Shown here in pieces: positions 55,217-63,918 of a stretch of DNA of 64,000 nucleotides (positions within the stretch are counted from its first letter, which is position 1; every line of letters starts with the position of its first letter). The DNA is taken from positions 47,888 through 111,887 of the forward strand of contig CACWIN010000002.1 of NCBI GenBank assembly GCA_902760965.1. The letters are read 5' to 3'. The notes below the pieces were generated by a model. It was given only the letters and a program-made list of their open reading frames with translations. It made no database searches and was not told where the DNA came from. The position numbers and the translations under genes were made by a program. The DNA is from an uncultured Bacteroidales bacterium (GTDB taxonomy: Bacteria > Bacteroidota > Bacteroidia > Bacteroidales > Bacteroidaceae).

Positions 55217-55247
55217 TTGCAGGAACCGCGGAAAATGAGTAATATTG
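55217..55247 (+). promoter_or_regulatory. Promoter of the VOC-Hdr-like operon
   Basis: TTG (55217-55219), 20 bp, then TAATATTG (55240-55247), close to TAnnTTTG. The ATG is 28 bp further. Confidence 0.55.
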
Positions 55248-55274
55248 CACCTTAATAAAAATAACATCAATTAC

Positions 55275-56348
55275 ATGGATAAAGGCAATTTCTTTATTAC
55301 CGGAATACAGCAGATAGGAGTAGGTACCACATCGGTCTATGACGCTTGGAAATGGTACATAGATATATTTGGAGTTGATATCCGCATACTTGAGGATGAT
55401 ACGGTAGCTGAGCGTATGCTTCCTTATACAGGCGGTCAGCCTCAAAAGCGCCATGCCGCAATTGCCATGAACCTTCAGGGCGGCGGCGGTTTTGAGATAT
55501 GGCAGTACTCTGACCGTAAGCCCCAGCCGGTAGATTTCCAGATACAGGTAGGAGACCTGGGCATATTCTGCGCCAAGGTAAAATGCCGCAATGTGGTAAA
55601 GGCCCACGCTTATGTAAGCGCCAAGTGGGATAAGGTAAGTCCCATAGTTACCGCTCCCGATGGTTCCAAGACATTCTACATTACAGATCCTGCAGGTAAC
55701 TGGTTCCAGGCAGTCCAGGATGACTACCTGCTGCTTGATGAGGGTAAGGATTTTGGCGGAATGTTGGGTTGCATGATAGGTGTTACCGATATAGACAAGG
55801 CTCTTAAGGTGTATTCCGATATACTTGGCTATAAGGTCAAGGTATTTGATGTTAAGGGTAAGTTTGATGACCTGGCACCTCTGGCTGGCGGCAACGGTGA
55901 GTTCCGCCGTATGATGCTCAAATGGAATGAGCCCAACAAGGGCGCTTTTGCTCCCATATTCCCCACCGGTTACATTGAGCTGGTACAGAGCCTGGACCGT
56001 GAGCCACGTAAGATATATGAGGGCCGCTATTGGGGTGATCCCGGATTCATCCAGATTTGCTATGACGTAACCGGCATGGATGAACTGGCCAAGTGGTGCG
56101 CCCAGAACGGTCACCCGTTCACCGTTGACAGCTGTCCGGACGGCAAGGTGTTCAACATGGGTGATGCATCGGGCCGTTTCACATACATTGAGGACCCTGA
56201 CGGTACTCTGATAGAGTTTGTTGAAACATACCGCATATCGGTAGCCAAGAAACTGAACTGGTACATAAGCCTTCTTAAGCGTAACCGCGAAAAGCCGCTC
56301 TCCAAACTGCTTTTCCGTGCCATGAAAATGAACCGCAAGAAATTCTAA
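55275..56348 (+). CDS. Tandem VOC/glyoxalase-fold protein, first gene of an Hdr-like operon
   Basis: A 357-residue protein with two VOC domains (about 5-150 and 160-310). The start is the ATG at 55275 (MDKGNFFITGIQQIGVGTTS). Metal-ligand-like residues occur in RHAAIAMNLQGGGGFEIWQY, GNWFQAVQDDY and FTYIEDPDGTLIEFVETYR, which resemble glyoxalase/HPPD sites. The last about 40 residues are strongly basic and amphipathic (KKLNWYISLLKRNREKPLSK), which may bind membrane or a partner. It lies 14 bp before the first Fe-S gene, so it is probably in the same operon. No substrate can be assigned. Confidence 0.8.
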   Translation: MDKGNFFITGIQQIGVGTTSVYDAWKWYIDIFGVDIRILEDDTVAERMLPYTGGQPQKRHAAIAMNLQGGGGFEIWQYSDRKPQPVDFQIQVGDLGIFCAKVKCRNVVKAHAYVSAKWDKVSPIVTAPDGSKTFYITDPAGNWFQAVQDDYLLLDEGKDFGGMLGCMIGVTDIDKALKVYSDILGYKVKVFDVKGKFDDLAPLAGGNGEFRRMMLKWNEPNKGAFAPIFPTGYIELVQSLDREPRKIYEGRYWGDPGFIQICYDVTGMDELAKWCAQNGHPFTVDSCPDGKVFNMGDASGRFTYIEDPDGTLIEFVETYRISVAKKLNWYISLLKRNREKPLSKLLFRAMKMNRKKF

Positions 56349-56362
56349 CCACCTTTTAGCTT

Positions 56363-56980
56363 ATGGGAAATCTTATAGATCTGATAAGGTCCGATGCCCG
56401 ATACGAGGACTCGCTCAAAGCCTGCATGAACTGCGGAATCTGTACCGCCATTTGTCCGGCTGCAGAGTTTTATGACTATGACCCCCGCCGCATTTGCGAT
56501 ACCGTACAGCGTGGCGACGAGGAGCAGGTTGAAAAGCTTTTGCGCGAGGATACCATATGGTACTGCGGCCAGTGCATGTCATGCAAGCCCCGTTGTCCGC
56601 GTGGCAATGTGCCTGGTGCTGTAATCAATATCCTGCGTAAGGTGTCACAGGAGATGGGCTACTACAAGGAGAGCCGTATGGGACGCCAGCAGGTGGCTCT
56701 TATGGCCGGAATAGGTAACAATATTCTGGAGATTGGCTACTGCGTACACCCGGATAAGGTACGTCCGGAAATGCATCCCGAGCAGGGACCCGCATGGGAG
56801 TGGTACATAAAGAATATCAAGGAGGTGGCTCCAAAATTCGGTGCCAACTATCATGGTAAGGGGGCCGGTGCCTTGCGTGAGATTTGCCCTGAGACCATGG
56901 AGGAACTGCGCAACATATTCAAGGTTACGGGCGGAATGGATTTCCACGATGCCATATTAAACGGCGGAAAGGATGATTGA
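56363..56980 (+). CDS. HdrC-like 4Fe-4S dicluster subunit
   Basis: A 205-residue cytosolic protein with two 4Fe-4S motifs: CMNCGICTAICP and CGQCMSCKPRCP (about residues 21-32 and 69-80). This is the pattern of heterodisulfide-reductase subunit C. The rest is helical (RKVSQEMGYYKESRMGRQQV). It probably relays electrons between the HdrA-like flavoprotein and the HdrB/HdrD-like subunits. It overlaps the next gene by 8 bp. Confidence 0.88.
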   Translation: MGNLIDLIRSDARYEDSLKACMNCGICTAICPAAEFYDYDPRRICDTVQRGDEEQVEKLLREDTIWYCGQCMSCKPRCPRGNVPGAVINILRKVSQEMGYYKESRMGRQQVALMAGIGNNILEIGYCVHPDKVRPEMHPEQGPAWEWYIKNIKEVAPKFGANYHGKGAGALREICPETMEELRNIFKVTGGMDFHDAILNGGKDD

Positions 56981-57320
56981 CTTTGGATTTGCCATAAAGC
57001 AGACCAGGCAGGAAAACCTGGATAAGGTTTCGCTTGAAAAGTATCACAAACTGCTGGATCTTACGCCTTCGTTCAAGCGCTGTTTCCAGTGCGGCAACTG
57101 CAGTGCCACATGCTCGGCACGACAGTTTACCGATTTCAGCATACGCCGCGTACATACATCGTTCCGCCGTGGTGAGTATGACGGACTGGCCGAAGAACTG
57201 CGCAAATGCATGCTTTGCGGCAAATGCACGCTGGTATGCCCTCGCGGAGTTAATCTGCGCTCGCTCATTATGAATATGCGTGAAATACTTGATGAACCCC
57301 AAAAATCAGGAAAGCAATGA
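56973..57320 (+). CDS. Second HdrC-like ferredoxin subunit
   Basis: A 115-residue protein with CFQCGNCSATCSA and CMLCGKCTLVCP motifs, both typical of HdrC, and an N-terminal helix. Having two HdrC-like genes in a row suggests that two electron paths meet in this complex. It overlaps both neighbours (8 and 4 bp), so translation is coupled. Confidence 0.86.
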   Translation: MIDFGFAIKQTRQENLDKVSLEKYHKLLDLTPSFKRCFQCGNCSATCSARQFTDFSIRRVHTSFRRGEYDGLAEELRKCMLCGKCTLVCPRGVNLRSLIMNMREILDEPQKSGKQ

Positions 57321-59272
57321 AGATACACGCATATCCATATAATGACTTTGTCATACCGTTCCTGATAGGAACCATTCTGCTCTTTTCCATTATCATATTC
57401 AAGTATGTAAAGTGGATAAGGCGTTTCAGCGATGAGCAGAGAGAGATAATAAGACACAACTGGTTCTCATGGAAGATATTCCCCGCCATATGGGAAATGT
57501 TTCGTGAGGGCCTTATACATGTGCGCATAATCAAAAAGAATGTCCTTCTGGGAATAATGCACCAGGCATTTGCCCTGGGCTGGTTCCTACTTATTGTGGT
57601 GGGCGCCATTGAGAGCCGCGATGCGTTCTTTACCATGCAGCATGAGCAGTCAATTGATTACTTGCATGAACTGGAGCAGCAGAACGGATGGTACATACGT
57701 ACAACCGGTGAGGACAAGAACCCGGAGTTCCTTAACCAGCGCCGTTACCGCGTGGAGACCGAGGGTGGTATAGCCCGAATAGACTACAACCGTCCGTTCT
57801 ACGTAGGCATATTCTACCGTTATTTTGTACACAAGGCACCTGCATCGTTCCGTAAGCATAAAGGATATGCCGATACAATGGATGCCTTGCTCCTGTACGT
57901 TTTCCTGGGTCTTACAATGGCCATGATAAAGATATTCTGGTCCAAGATCCTGGGAATGCGCCGTACCACCAAGCATACCCTTGTGGACAGGTTTGCCAAG
58001 TTCTCGCTGTGGATGATATTCCCGCTGCGTCTGCTGGCCGAATCGGTTACCGCTTGTCTGTATGGTAACGGAGGATTCTTTACCCAGGCGGTGGGCAACC
58101 TATTTGACCCCATGATAGTTCGTGGTATGGAGACATCGCTATGGATGTTCTATTCGCTCATGCTTGGCGTGTTCTTTGTAACCATGCCGTTTACCCGTTA
58201 CATGCATATCTTTACGGAGCTCCTGCTTATATATTTCCGTAAGATAGGAGTAACCGAAGGTCCCCAAAAGACCGGATATACATATTTTGAGACCAACGCC
58301 TGCTCCCGTTGCGGCGTATGCATATCGGGCTGTCCCATGGATAAGGTGCTTGAGAATCACGAGATTCAGTCAGTATATCTTATACGCAGCCTGCGTAACC
58401 AGGAGCGTGGCAGCCGCCTTAAGATGATTGCCGATAACTGCCTTATGTGTGACCGATGCACGGTTGACTGCCCGGTTGGCATTGACCTTAGTGCTTTGCG
58501 CCGAATGACACGCAACAAGGGTAAGCTGGATACTAAAGGCAATTACAAGTATCTGTCCAAGCGACAGGCTCCGTTCAATGCAATTGGACGTGTGGCATAT
58601 TTTGGCGGTTGTATGTCACATCTTACTCCGGGTATTACGGAGTCCATGGAAAAGATATTCAATGCTGCCGGACAGAAATACTGGTACATGGACAGGCAGA
58701 GCACCATATGCTGCGGACGTCCGCTTTTGCAGCAGGGATTCCTTAACCAGGCAGCCGACCTTAGGAAAAAGAATACCGATATGATTGTCAAGTCAGGTTC
58801 AACCATGCTTGTTACATCGTGTCCTATCTGTTACCAGTCATTCAAGAAAGAGTATAACCTGGACATTCCTATCATGCACCATACCGAGTACATTGATATG
58901 CTCATTAAGCAGGGTAGGATAAAGGTCCGTCATGATGACCGCAAGGTTTCATATCATGATCCTTGTGAACTTGGCCGTGGCTGCGGAATTTATGATGAAC
59001 CACGTAATGTGCTTGGTGCAGTGACCAACCTGCAAAAGACCAAGTTCCAGCGTGAAAAGAGCGTATGCTGCGGATTCAACCTGGGCAATACAAAGCTTAG
59101 CATTGAGGAGCAGACCAAGATAAGGAATGCATCGCTTGATAATTTGACCAGCAAGCCGGTCGATGCAATTGTGACCGCTTGTCCCATGTGTAAGAAAGCA
59201 TTCCAGCACGCCACAAATGAATATCCCGTTCGTGATATTGCCGAGGTGGTGGCCGAGAACCTTATTAATTAA
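57317..59272 (+). CDS. DsrM/HdrD-type membrane Fe-S oxidoreductase with two CCG domains
   Basis: A 651-residue protein. The N-terminal part has five hydrophobic segments (about 10-28, 80-98, 188-206, 229-248, 277-306). His82 in GIMHQAF and His297 in RYMHIF are candidate haem ligands, as in DsrM/NarI. Two 4Fe-4S motifs follow (CSRCGVCISGCP at about 329; CLMCDRCTVDCP at about 375). Two CCG domains of HdrD end the protein (CCGRPLLQ at about 465; CCGFNLGN at about 584). It probably passes electrons between a quinone pool and a thiol/disulfide or flavin site. Residues 100-185 between the second and third helices are long and possibly periplasmic. Confidence 0.85.
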   Translation: MKIHAYPYNDFVIPFLIGTILLFSIIIFKYVKWIRRFSDEQREIIRHNWFSWKIFPAIWEMFREGLIHVRIIKKNVLLGIMHQAFALGWFLLIVVGAIESRDAFFTMQHEQSIDYLHELEQQNGWYIRTTGEDKNPEFLNQRRYRVETEGGIARIDYNRPFYVGIFYRYFVHKAPASFRKHKGYADTMDALLLYVFLGLTMAMIKIFWSKILGMRRTTKHTLVDRFAKFSLWMIFPLRLLAESVTACLYGNGGFFTQAVGNLFDPMIVRGMETSLWMFYSLMLGVFFVTMPFTRYMHIFTELLLIYFRKIGVTEGPQKTGYTYFETNACSRCGVCISGCPMDKVLENHEIQSVYLIRSLRNQERGSRLKMIADNCLMCDRCTVDCPVGIDLSALRRMTRNKGKLDTKGNYKYLSKRQAPFNAIGRVAYFGGCMSHLTPGITESMEKIFNAAGQKYWYMDRQSTICCGRPLLQQGFLNQAADLRKKNTDMIVKSGSTMLVTSCPICYQSFKKEYNLDIPIMHHTEYIDMLIKQGRIKVRHDDRKVSYHDPCELGRGCGIYDEPRNVLGAVTNLQKTKFQREKSVCCGFNLGNTKLSIEEQTKIRNASLDNLTSKPVDAIVTACPMCKKAFQHATNEYPVRDIAEVVAENLIN

Positions 59273-59281
59273 ACCGAAATT

Positions 59282-60337
59282 ATGGCAAACCGTTATTGGA
59301 ACGAATATCAAAAGAATATAGCTGACGATCATTATTACTATGAGCGCAGCTGCATACGTCAGACTTTCTTTCCGGGGTCCGAGACAGCATTCCTAAAGAT
59401 GATGCAGGATGAACTGGGTAAGGATATCTTTGATGATTTCCGTCTTCACACCTGCACCGGAATAGGCTACCATACCGATGTGGTTCCGCTTGAGACCACT
59501 ATGACCGTGGTGGCACGTATATTCTCACTTATGAAAGAGCGTGGTTATGAGAACCTTGTTCCGTCATGCATCACATCATTCGGCGTATTCACCGAGATGT
59601 GCCACATGTGGCAAGAGCATCCCGAGCTTCTGGAACAGACCCGTGAGAACCTTTACAAGGCCTGCAAACGTGAGTTTGACATGCCCAAGAACATTGCACA
59701 TCCATCGGACCTGATTTTCAAATACCGTTTTGAACTGGCCGAAAAGATGAAATACCGCCTGGTGAACCGTTTTACCGGCAAGCCCCTTAACGTGGTGGAG
59801 CATATAGGTTGCCATTACGCCAAACTGTTCCCCGACAAGGGTGTGGGCAAGGCTGAGTTCCCGTACGTGCTGGCCGGTATGATTGAGGCATGGGGGGGAC
59901 ATGTGGTGGATTATCCGGAGCGCCGCCATTGCTGCGGATTCGGTTTCCGTCAATATCTGGTTCAGGAGAACCGCGGATATTCCGTATCCAATACCAAAAA
60001 GAAACTGGAGTCCATGGAGCCGTATGAGCCGGACTTTATAGTATCCAACTGCCCCGGATGCTCCATGTTCCTGGACCGTTGGCAGTATACCATTGCCGAA
60101 ATGGAGCACAAGACATATGACCGTGAAGGCTACGGCATTCCGGTACTTACGTACGAGGAGATGGCTGGCCTGCTGCTTGGCTATGATCCCTGGGAACTGG
60201 GACTACAGATACATCAGGTTCAGTCAGAACGTTTGCTTGACAAGATTGGCATCCCTTATGATCCCAAACAGAAATACAACTCCGCATCGGGCAAGATACT
60301 GCGCGCCCCGGAGAAACCCGAAAACCTATTAGTGTGA
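59282..60337 (+). CDS. HdrB-like CCG-domain subunit
   Basis: A 351-residue protein. HTCTGIGYHTDVVPLETTM in the first half and HIGCHYAKLF, HCCGFGFRQYL and NCPGCSMFLDRW in the second are CCG-type non-cubane cluster ligands, as in HdrB, the active-site subunit for disulfide reduction. It lies between the membrane subunit and the HdrA-like gene with small gaps (9 and 1 bp). The disulfide or other substrate is unknown. Confidence 0.82.
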   Translation: MANRYWNEYQKNIADDHYYYERSCIRQTFFPGSETAFLKMMQDELGKDIFDDFRLHTCTGIGYHTDVVPLETTMTVVARIFSLMKERGYENLVPSCITSFGVFTEMCHMWQEHPELLEQTRENLYKACKREFDMPKNIAHPSDLIFKYRFELAEKMKYRLVNRFTGKPLNVVEHIGCHYAKLFPDKGVGKAEFPYVLAGMIEAWGGHVVDYPERRHCCGFGFRQYLVQENRGYSVSNTKKKLESMEPYEPDFIVSNCPGCSMFLDRWQYTIAEMEHKTYDREGYGIPVLTYEEMAGLLLGYDPWELGLQIHQVQSERLLDKIGIPYDPKQKYNSASGKILRAPEKPENLLV

Positions 60338-60338
60338 T

Positions 60339-61330
60339 ATGAAGAAAGTTGCAATCATAGGAGCCGGCCCCGCCGGTATAGAGGCGAGGTTACTCTTTTT
60401 GAAAAATCAGAGACTCCTTTAAAGAATCTTCAGGACAAGGCTTTCCTGTTTCCTAACTTTCAGGCTGCACAGGAGATTGCCGATGACCTGAGCGGTAAAC
60501 TGCTTACTGACGGTATTACATCGGCTTTTGGTGTTGATATTACCGATATCCAGTGGCAGGGTGCCGAATGGAAACTCACCGACAGCAAAGGTCAGACATA
60601 TGTGGCCGATGCCGCGCTCATAGCCACCGGTTATCAGGTATTTGACGCTCACCGCAAGGAGGAACTGGGTTACGGCATCTACAAGGGCGTAATAACATCA
60701 CTCGATATGGAGCAGATGATCAAGCACGGCAAGATACTCAACGCCAACGGTGATGAACCCAAGCGTATCACATTCCTGCAGTGCGTGGGCTCACGTGACG
60801 AGAAGAGCGGTAACCACTACTGCTCCAAGATTTGCTGCGTGACAGCCGTAAAGCAGGCTATTGAGGTTCGCAAGCAGCTGCCCAAATGTGAGGCATCGGT
60901 CTTTTATATGGACCTGCGTATGTGGGGTCAGGGATTTGAGGAGATGTACCGCACCGCTCAGGAAAAGTACGGCGTAAGTTTTGTGCGTGGCCGTATATCG
61001 GAGGCTGCCGGAACATTTGACGGTCGTGTGCAGCTTAAGAGTGAGGATACCCTGATGGGACTTCCGCTCAAGATGACTACTGACCTGCTGGTACTTATGG
61101 TAGGTATGGAGGCGTCGTGCGGCACCAAAGTGCTGGGCAAGTCATGTGACATAAGCGGTGACTACGGCTTTATCCGTACCGTGAATCCTCACCTTTACGA
61201 CAACGAGACCGGCCGTCCCGGACTGTTTGCCGCCGGCACCTGCAAGCGCCCCATGAGCGTGAGTGACTCGATTAATGACGCCCGAAGCGCTGCGAATGCA
61301 ATCAAAGATTATTTGGAAACACTTGGATAA
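60339..61330 (+). pseudogene. HdrA-like flavoprotein with a frameshifting deletion in the FAD fold
   Basis: The start ATG 60339 is 1 bp after the HdrB-like stop and begins the Rossmann motif MKKVAIIGAGPAGIEA. The frame then breaks at about 60386 and stops at 60420-60422. The downstream frame (codons from about 60386, then an unbroken frame to 61330) continues EVTLFEKSETPLKNLQ and a full-length HdrA-type remainder (ITFLQCVGSRDEKSGNHYCS, CCVTAVKQAIEVRKQL, TVNPHLYDNETGRPGLFAAG). The joint GAG-GC/GAG-GTT lacks about nine residues found between IEA and VTLFE in related flavoproteins, plus one base. The subunit should be the bifurcating flavoprotein of the complex. The gap may be a real mutation or an assembly error. 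Confidence 0.75.
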
Positions 61331-61364
61331 AAAAAACGGTCGGAAATTTCCGACCGTTTTTTTT
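61329..61364. terminator. Bidirectional terminator between Hdr-like operon and oadA-like gene
   Basis: A 20-bp perfect palindrome (CGGTCGGAAATTTCCGACCG, 61337-61356) flanked by A8 and T9. It serves both convergent transcripts; the two stop codons abut it. Confidence 0.92.
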
Positions 61365-63148
61365 TACTTCTCTATCCAGCCTATCACTTCGCCCTTGCTG
61401 ACCAGTGCGCCGTGATCCTTCTCAACAGCAACCAGATGGCAGTCATAAGGAGCGGTGGCATTGTCAATAAAGGTGTTGCCCGATGCCTGAACGCCAACCA
61501 TCCAGTCACCCTTCTTGTACTGCTTGCCAAAAGGAGGATTGGTTGACTGATCCATATAATCCAGATCCCAGATTACGCGACCGCTTACAGCTGCCTCAAT
61601 GGGCTCTGCATCGGGATGCAGGATGGCACGCTTGTCGGCTGCGGTAAAGTGCTTTACAGGTGCACCGGCTGCGCCGCCGTTCTGCTTCTTCTCCATGCGT
61701 TCCAGCAGATCCTTGTTGAACTGGTCCTTGGCCTGACCGCTCTTGTACTCGCGGTACTGCTTTTCATGCATTGCGAACTCAAAGAGCTCCTCATCATCCT
61801 GACCGCGGTCCCAGCCGTTCTCCTTCATCTCCTTTTCAAAGCGCGGGAGCTCGTTGGGGTAGAGTACCTGAGGATCATCGGTATAGAACTCAAAGCCTTT
61901 CTCCTTGGCAATCTCAACAATCTCGGGAGCCAACTGACCGGGCAGTTTACCTGACTTGCCCAGAACCATACCCCACATGGCGGGATCCATGCGTGTGAAA
62001 GGCTTCTCGTCCATTGACTTGGAGTAGAGGTTCATAAGAGCGGCGTTCTTTACGTACTGGCTGAAAGGTGTAACCAAGCAGGGAGTACCAAGCATAGGCC
62101 ATATGCGCTGTACTTCGTCAAAGAGCTCAACAAGCAGCTCGTCCTCGGACAACTCCTTCTCGCCCTTCTTCTTAAGGTTGGCGTTGATGGCGGCGTGCAT
62201 GCCCTTAAGGTCAGCCATAAGTGATCCCATCATACCGCCGGGCAGGCCGCAACCTACCAGCAGTGAGCTCATAAGTGAGTTCTTGGGGTCAATCCAGTAT
62301 CCCAGGAAGTCGTCCATGAAGCTTTGTGTGAGAGAACGGGCCTCCATGTAAGCCTTCATGTTGATATCCTTAACCAGGAATCCGGCATCCTTAAGCATTG
62401 CCTGGATGGTGATAACGTCCGGGTGAACCTTACCCCATGACAGCGGCTCCATTGCTACGTCCAGAACGTCACCGCCAGCCTTGGCGACCTCAAGCATTGA
62501 AGCTACTGCAAAACCGGGACCATTGTGGCCGTGGTACTGTATGATGATGTCGGGATGTTTCTCCTTGATGGCGCGAACAATTGTGCCCAGCATTGCGGGA
62601 CGACCTATGCCGGCCATATCCTTAAGGCAGATTTCCTGTGCGCCGCCCTCAATGAGCTGCTCAGCCAGGTTGATGTAGTACTCGGCATTGTGTACCTTGG
62701 AGTAGGTGATACACATGGTTGCCTGAGCGGTCATGCCGGCTGCCTTGGCCCACTTGATTGAGGGGATTATGTTACGCGGGTCATTCAGACCGCAGAAAAT
62801 ACGGGTTATGTCAACGCCCTGAGCGTGCTTAACCTTATACATGAGCTGACGTACATCGGCAGGAACTGGGTTCATGCGCAGTGCGTTCAGACCGCGGTCA
62901 AGCATATGGGTCTTGATGCCAACTTCGTTAAAAGGCTTTGTGAATGTACGTACTGCCTGGTTGGGGTTCTCTCCGTACAGAAGGTTTACCTGCTCCATAG
63001 CACCGCCGTTAGTCTCAACGCGGTCAAAGCAGCCCATATCAATAATTACCGGTGCAATCTTGGCAAGTTGGTCCTTGCGGGGTACATACTTACCTGATGA
63101 CTGCCACATGTCACGGTAAACAAGACTGAATTGAATCTCTTTTTTCAT
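61364..63148 (-). CDS. OadA-like carboxyltransferase with degenerate biotinyl-type end
   Basis: A 594-residue TIM-barrel carboxyltransferase related to oxaloacetate decarboxylase alpha and pyruvate carboxylase. The metal/active-site Lys176 in CLKDMAG, the metal His pair in YHGHNGPGF (206 and 208) and ITRIFCGLNDPRNI are kept. The otherwise constant RDAHQS is RDMWQS here (about residues 12-17), and the late metal region reads AMEPLSWGKVHPDV. The C-terminal 75 residues have the beta-hammerhead look of a biotinyl domain but no MKM lysine (AVEKDHGALVSKGEVIGWIEK). It would therefore need a separate biotin protein, perhaps the carrier at 39662. Substrate uncertain. Confidence 0.8.
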   Translation of the reverse strand: MKKEIQFSLVYRDMWQSSGKYVPRKDQLAKIAPVIIDMGCFDRVETNGGAMEQVNLLYGENPNQAVRTFTKPFNEVGIKTHMLDRGLNALRMNPVPADVRQLMYKVKHAQGVDITRIFCGLNDPRNIIPSIKWAKAAGMTAQATMCITYSKVHNAEYYINLAEQLIEGGAQEICLKDMAGIGRPAMLGTIVRAIKEKHPDIIIQYHGHNGPGFAVASMLEVAKAGGDVLDVAMEPLSWGKVHPDVITIQAMLKDAGFLVKDINMKAYMEARSLTQSFMDDFLGYWIDPKNSLMSSLLVGCGLPGGMMGSLMADLKGMHAAINANLKKKGEKELSEDELLVELFDEVQRIWPMLGTPCLVTPFSQYVKNAALMNLYSKSMDEKPFTRMDPAMWGMVLGKSGKLPGQLAPEIVEIAKEKGFEFYTDDPQVLYPNELPRFEKEMKENGWDRGQDDEELFEFAMHEKQYREYKSGQAKDQFNKDLLERMEKKQNGGAAGAPVKHFTAADKRAILHPDAEPIEAAVSGRVIWDLDYMDQSTNPPFGKQYKKGDWMVGVQASGNTFIDNATAPYDCHLVAVEKDHGALVSKGEVIGWIEK

Positions 63149-63170
63149 GCTTTTATGTGTTTTTAATTAT

Positions 63171-63918
63171 TTACATAGGATCTATTGTGCGGGCTATCCT
63201 GGCGCACAGACCGGGGAAGAAGCGCTTAATGTAAACCATTAGCAGTTCCTTGCGTCCTACCAGGACTTCACGTTTTTTCTTGTACACGGCCTTGACAATC
63301 TTGCGGGCTGCCTGCTCGGGGGTGCAACCTCCGGCCTGACCGGCATCCATCTTGGCGTGCTGCTTTCCGTCTTTCTCCAGTGCATAGAATGATATGCGGG
63401 TCTGCACACGGCCCGGGCATACTATGGTTACGCGGATGTTATCCTTGTAGTATTCTGCCTGAACAGTCTCAAAGAATCCGTATAAGGCGTGTTTGGATGA
63501 GCTGTAGGCACAGCGCAGCGGGAATCCGAACCTTCCGTTGATGCTGGTGGTTACCATCAGCTGGCCACCTCCGCGCTCAATCATTGACCTTGTTTATTAC
63601 CCTCATCTCAGTTTCACAGGTAGTGCCGCGCTGGCTAATGCCGGCATTGTTGTAGAACACGTCTATGTGTCCATAAACCTGCCATGCCTGTTCTGCAAGA
63701 TCGGCTACCTCATCTTTTTTGGAAAGGTCAAAGGGTAGGGGTTTGGCATCGGGAGCGCCCAGTTCCTTACATTTGGTGGCAACCTTTTCAAGAAGGTCAG
63801 CCTCAAGTGCGGTCAGGATGATACGGGCTCCCTCACGGGCAAACTCGTATGCGGTAGCCTCACCTATACCCGATGAGGAACCGGTTATCCATATTACCTT
63901 ATCCTTGAACTTGTTCAT
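63171..63918 (-). pseudogene. Short-chain dehydrogenase/reductase with a frameshifting deletion
   Basis: The start ATG 63918 overlaps the stop of the upstream gene by 4 bp. The N-terminal half is intact: VIWITGSSSGIGEATAYEFA, the cofactor motif, and DVFYNNAGISQRG. The frame then runs into KVND and stops at 63577-63579. The C-terminal half reopens with MIERGGGQLMVTTSINGRFG and carries CAYSSSKHALYGFF with the YxxxK active site. About 18 residues normally between the VM...LP helix region are missing with a net frameshift. If real, the enzyme is inactive. The same kind of lesion occurs in the HdrA-like gene 2.8 kb away, which makes assembly error worth considering. Confidence 0.78.

Noticed and set aside
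55098-56114. A 338-codon minus-strand frame opposite the VOC gene
   Set aside because: It is the shadow of a gene with clear VOC motifs and shows no domain of its own.
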